7,450 bases of DNA from Pseudomonadota bacterium (GTDB lineage Bacteria > Pseudomonadota > Gammaproteobacteria > Burkholderiales > Methylophilaceae), in NCBI GenBank assembly GCA_029549705.1, contig JAKPIR010000052.1:1-7450 (forward strand), read 5' to 3'. Made by a program: the position numbers and the translations under genes. Below, one piece after another: positions 6,039 through 7,450 of the stretch. Under the pieces are notes generated by a model that saw nothing but the letters and a program-made list of their open reading frames with translations, had not been told where the DNA came from and did not search any database. Positions within the stretch are counted from its first letter, which is position 1, and the number at the start of each line of letters is the position of its first letter.

Positions 6039-7083
6039 AGCGCGATTGGCAGGGGTGGATGCCACCGCACAATTAGCCAGTCGCAGTGCGGAGTTTGCCG
6101 AGGCGCGTGCGCAATATGAGGTTTTACTGGCAGAACGCCGCGCAATTGGTGAAAAATCCTACGCGGCAACAGAGGCTAGAGAACTTCTTGAGGAAAAGTT
6201 AAGCCAAGCAAGAAGTGCTTTGCAAATAACCTCAACGCAATTGGAACGATTAGACCGCGAAATTGCAGAAAAAGAAAACCGTGAAGGCCGGCAGGAGCAA
6301 GTCAAACGCTTATTACGTTTGCGGCATGATAAATGCAAATTGCCAATAGCCTGGCAAAATGCTGACGACAACAAGCAACTCGCTGAAAAGTGGGAAAGCG
6401 TCAAGCTGATTGATATAAAAGTCAGCGAGATTGAGCGCCGTTTTGAAACCGAAACGTGGGAAACAGACGAAAGCGTGATTGCACTACGCGACAAAATCAA
6501 AACCGATTTTATTGCACAATCAAAAGATTTAGACACTCGCCGCAACGACAACAACATGGCGCGTAGCCAAACCGATGCCGCGCGCGAGCAATACATTAAA
6601 GTGCTTAAGCATACCGTAGGGCGTTATACCAAAAACCTTAAAGTACTGGGCGATATGGCAGGCATAGCGGTGGAACATGAAGCTGCAATGCTCTCTGCCG
6701 ATGATGTGAGCCTCTCGCAAGCGGGGCTGGTGGTGCGTTTTGGCTTTGATGACAAAGGCTTTGCCGGCATGAATGATGGCGATGCCTCAGGCGGCCAGCA
6801 GGTGATGAAATCACTCATCTTACTGGTGGCGCTCATGTTGGAAGATTCACGCCCGGGCGGCTTTGTGTTTATTGATGAGCCGTTTGCGCATTTGGATATT
6901 TTTAACATCAAACGCGTGGCAAGCTTTTTGCAAGCCACCAAAGCGCAGTATTTGCTCACCACGCCCGTCACGCATAACGTGAATGTGTATGAGCCTTCTA
7001 TGCTGACATTAGTCACCTCCAAAAAGAAAGCTGAAACGCAATGGGCACCGCGCGTGGGCGTGCTGGTGCGGGAGAAGTCTTGA
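5887..7083 (+). CDS. jetC: Wadjet JetC SMC ATPase, C-terminal segment (frame broken)
   Basis: This is the rest of the same SMC protein, one base forward in frame. The frame is open after TGA 5878-5880, but coding-like sequence begins only near 5959 (QLEKIQKQSNAL). It supplies the second coiled-coil arm (to about nt 6700), then the C-terminal head: signature motif ASGGQQ (6784-6801), Walker B FVFIDEP (6862-6882, with Asp and catalytic Glu at 6874-6879) and D-loop FAHLD (to 6897). Joined to the upstream part, the protein would be about 918 residues with hinge and arms in proportion for an SMC. TTG 5887 and GTG 5908 have no good ribosome binding site and are unlikely natural starts. It stops at TGA 7081-7083, 8 bp before jetD. 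Confidence 0.83.
   Translation: MVICASDVAGDLPRRSKHALAVRAQLEKIQKQSNALFAQLKPINADIQSIKARLAGVDATAQLASRSAEFAEARAQYEVLLAERRAIGEKSYAATEARELLEEKLSQARSALQITSTQLERLDREIAEKENREGRQEQVKRLLRLRHDKCKLPIAWQNADDNKQLAEKWESVKLIDIKVSEIERRFETETWETDESVIALRDKIKTDFIAQSKDLDTRRNDNNMARSQTDAAREQYIKVLKHTVGRYTKNLKVLGDMAGIAVEHEAAMLSADDVSLSQAGLVVRFGFDDKGFAGMNDGDASGGQQVMKSLILLVALMLEDSRPGGFVFIDEPFAHLDIFNIKRVASFLQATKAQYLLTTPVTHNVNVYEPSMLTLVTSKKKAETQWAPRVGVLVREKS
5952..5971 (+). other. jetC frameshift site: (GC)4 tract and A6 run
   Basis: Here the JetC frame changes by +1 (equivalently -2). GCGCGCGC spans 5952-5959 and an A6 run spans 5966-5971. Adding one GC unit gives the smooth junction GRARAQLEKIQKQ, leading straight into the coiled coil. 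Removing one A from the A6 run instead gives RARAVGKIQKQ, which is also possible but a poorer heptad pattern. Contraction of a (GC)5 tract is therefore my preferred explanation. Unlike prfB, there is no stop codon at the shift point and no internal Shine-Dalgarno-like sequence. The sequence cannot tell mutation from sequencing error. Confidence 0.85.
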
Positions 7084-7091
7084 GTTAGCCG

Positions 7092-7450
7092 ATGGAAAAT
7101 AACATATTAAAATCTGAACCTCTTGATAAACTTCGCCTGCCAAAAAAGCGCAGACGTTATTCAGAAATGTCATTCACCTCGCTTGCAACCATCCCCGCGG
7201 AGTGGCGAGAATTATTAGTGCAATGGGTGCGCTTGGGGGGCAATAGTCGCTGGGAAACCCTGCTTAAAAAAGCAGGTTTAGCCCAAAAAACCCCCGCAGA
7301 AACCTTGTTAGATTGGCTGTTACATCATGGCTGGGCAGTGGTCGATGAGGAGCGCAAGCATGGCGATTGGTGGCCGTATCGCGTGGAGTTGCGTGAAATA
7401 AAAGCCTTACGTCATCAGCTAGGGTTGCCTGATGTTGATGAGGTTGCAAC
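7092..7450 (+). CDS. jetD: probable Wadjet JetD, N-terminal 119 codons (partial at window end)
   Basis: The frame is open from ATG 7092 to the window edge with no stop. An in-frame TAG at 7086-7088 fixes ATG 7092 as the earliest possible start. It follows jetC by 8 bp, the JetD position. JetD is the topoisomerase VI-like Toprim nuclease that cuts the plasmid after loop extrusion; in the family the Toprim part is C-terminal, so it lies beyond this window. What is visible begins with a basic patch (LPKKRRRYSEM) and then a compact, probably winged-helix domain: AEWRELLVQWVRLGGNSRWETLL, TLLDWLLHHGWAVVDEERKHGDWWPYRVEL. I do not see DUF3322 features, the N-terminal domain of type I JetD. The nuclease assignment is inference from gene order. 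Confidence 0.6.
   Translation, partial: MENNILKSEPLDKLRLPKKRRRYSEMSFTSLATIPAEWRELLVQWVRLGGNSRWETLLKKAGLAQKTPAETLLDWLLHHGWAVVDEERKHGDWWPYRVELREIKALRHQLGLPDVDEVA

Noticed and set aside
6159..6596. 145-codon minus-strand open frame
   Set aside because: It is antisense to the second jetC coiled-coil arm, Ser/Arg-rich, with no ribosome binding site or recognisable domain.
1..7450. CRISPR arrays, tRNA or rRNA genes, insertion sequences
   Set aside because: Reading both strands I saw no spaced direct repeats, cloverleaf-like segments, transposase motifs or terminal inverted repeats.

Overview
The window is a stretch of bacterial chromosome with every gene on the + strand. The organism is most likely a Pseudomonadota member, perhaps a betaproteobacterium. 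This rests on the glutaredoxin-type ArsC, the prfB frameshift layout and the VapBC pair, which resembles the enterobacterial VapBC/MvpAT type. Base composition looks balanced by eye and was not computed. The species cannot be named from the sequence.

Region 1 (1-491) is the end of an arsenic-resistance operon. It holds what looks like the last 20 codons of an ACR3-type arsenite permease, then arsC, an arsenate reductase with all expected active-site residues. Region 2 (about 502-1641) is prfB, peptide chain release factor 2, with its own promoter and the classic autoregulatory +1 frameshift at an in-frame UGA (618-620). The slippery CTTTGA is tandemly repeated here.

Region 3 (1647-2348) is a vapBC toxin-antitoxin module with a clear sigma70-type promoter (TTGCAT, 17 bp, TATACT). 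A perfect 8-bp inverted repeat lies over the expected transcription start, as expected for VapBC autoregulation.

Region 4 (2368-7450) is a four-gene operon read as a Wadjet-type (JetABCD) SMC plasmid-defence system. It encodes a winged-helix kleisin-like JetA, a MukE-like JetB, an SMC ATPase JetC, and the first 119 codons of a probable JetD, whose nuclease part lies beyond the window. The proteins do not resemble the type I families (DUF3375 JetA, DUF3322 JetD) as I know them, so this may be a divergent subtype. The Jet genes overlap or nearly touch, and jetA begins only 19 bp after vapC with no visible terminator or promoter. The Wadjet genes may therefore be transcribed from the VapBC-controlled promoter.

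The main anomaly is in jetC. Its frame breaks at about 5952-5971, just after the hinge, within a (GC)4 tract followed 6 bases later by an A6 run. Walker A lies in one frame, and the signature motif and Walker B lie in another. Restoring a single GC rejoins them into a continuous SMC of about 918 residues. The break could be a real inactivating mutation, a reversible slippage switch, recoding, or a sequence error. It decides whether the defence system is alive in this strain.
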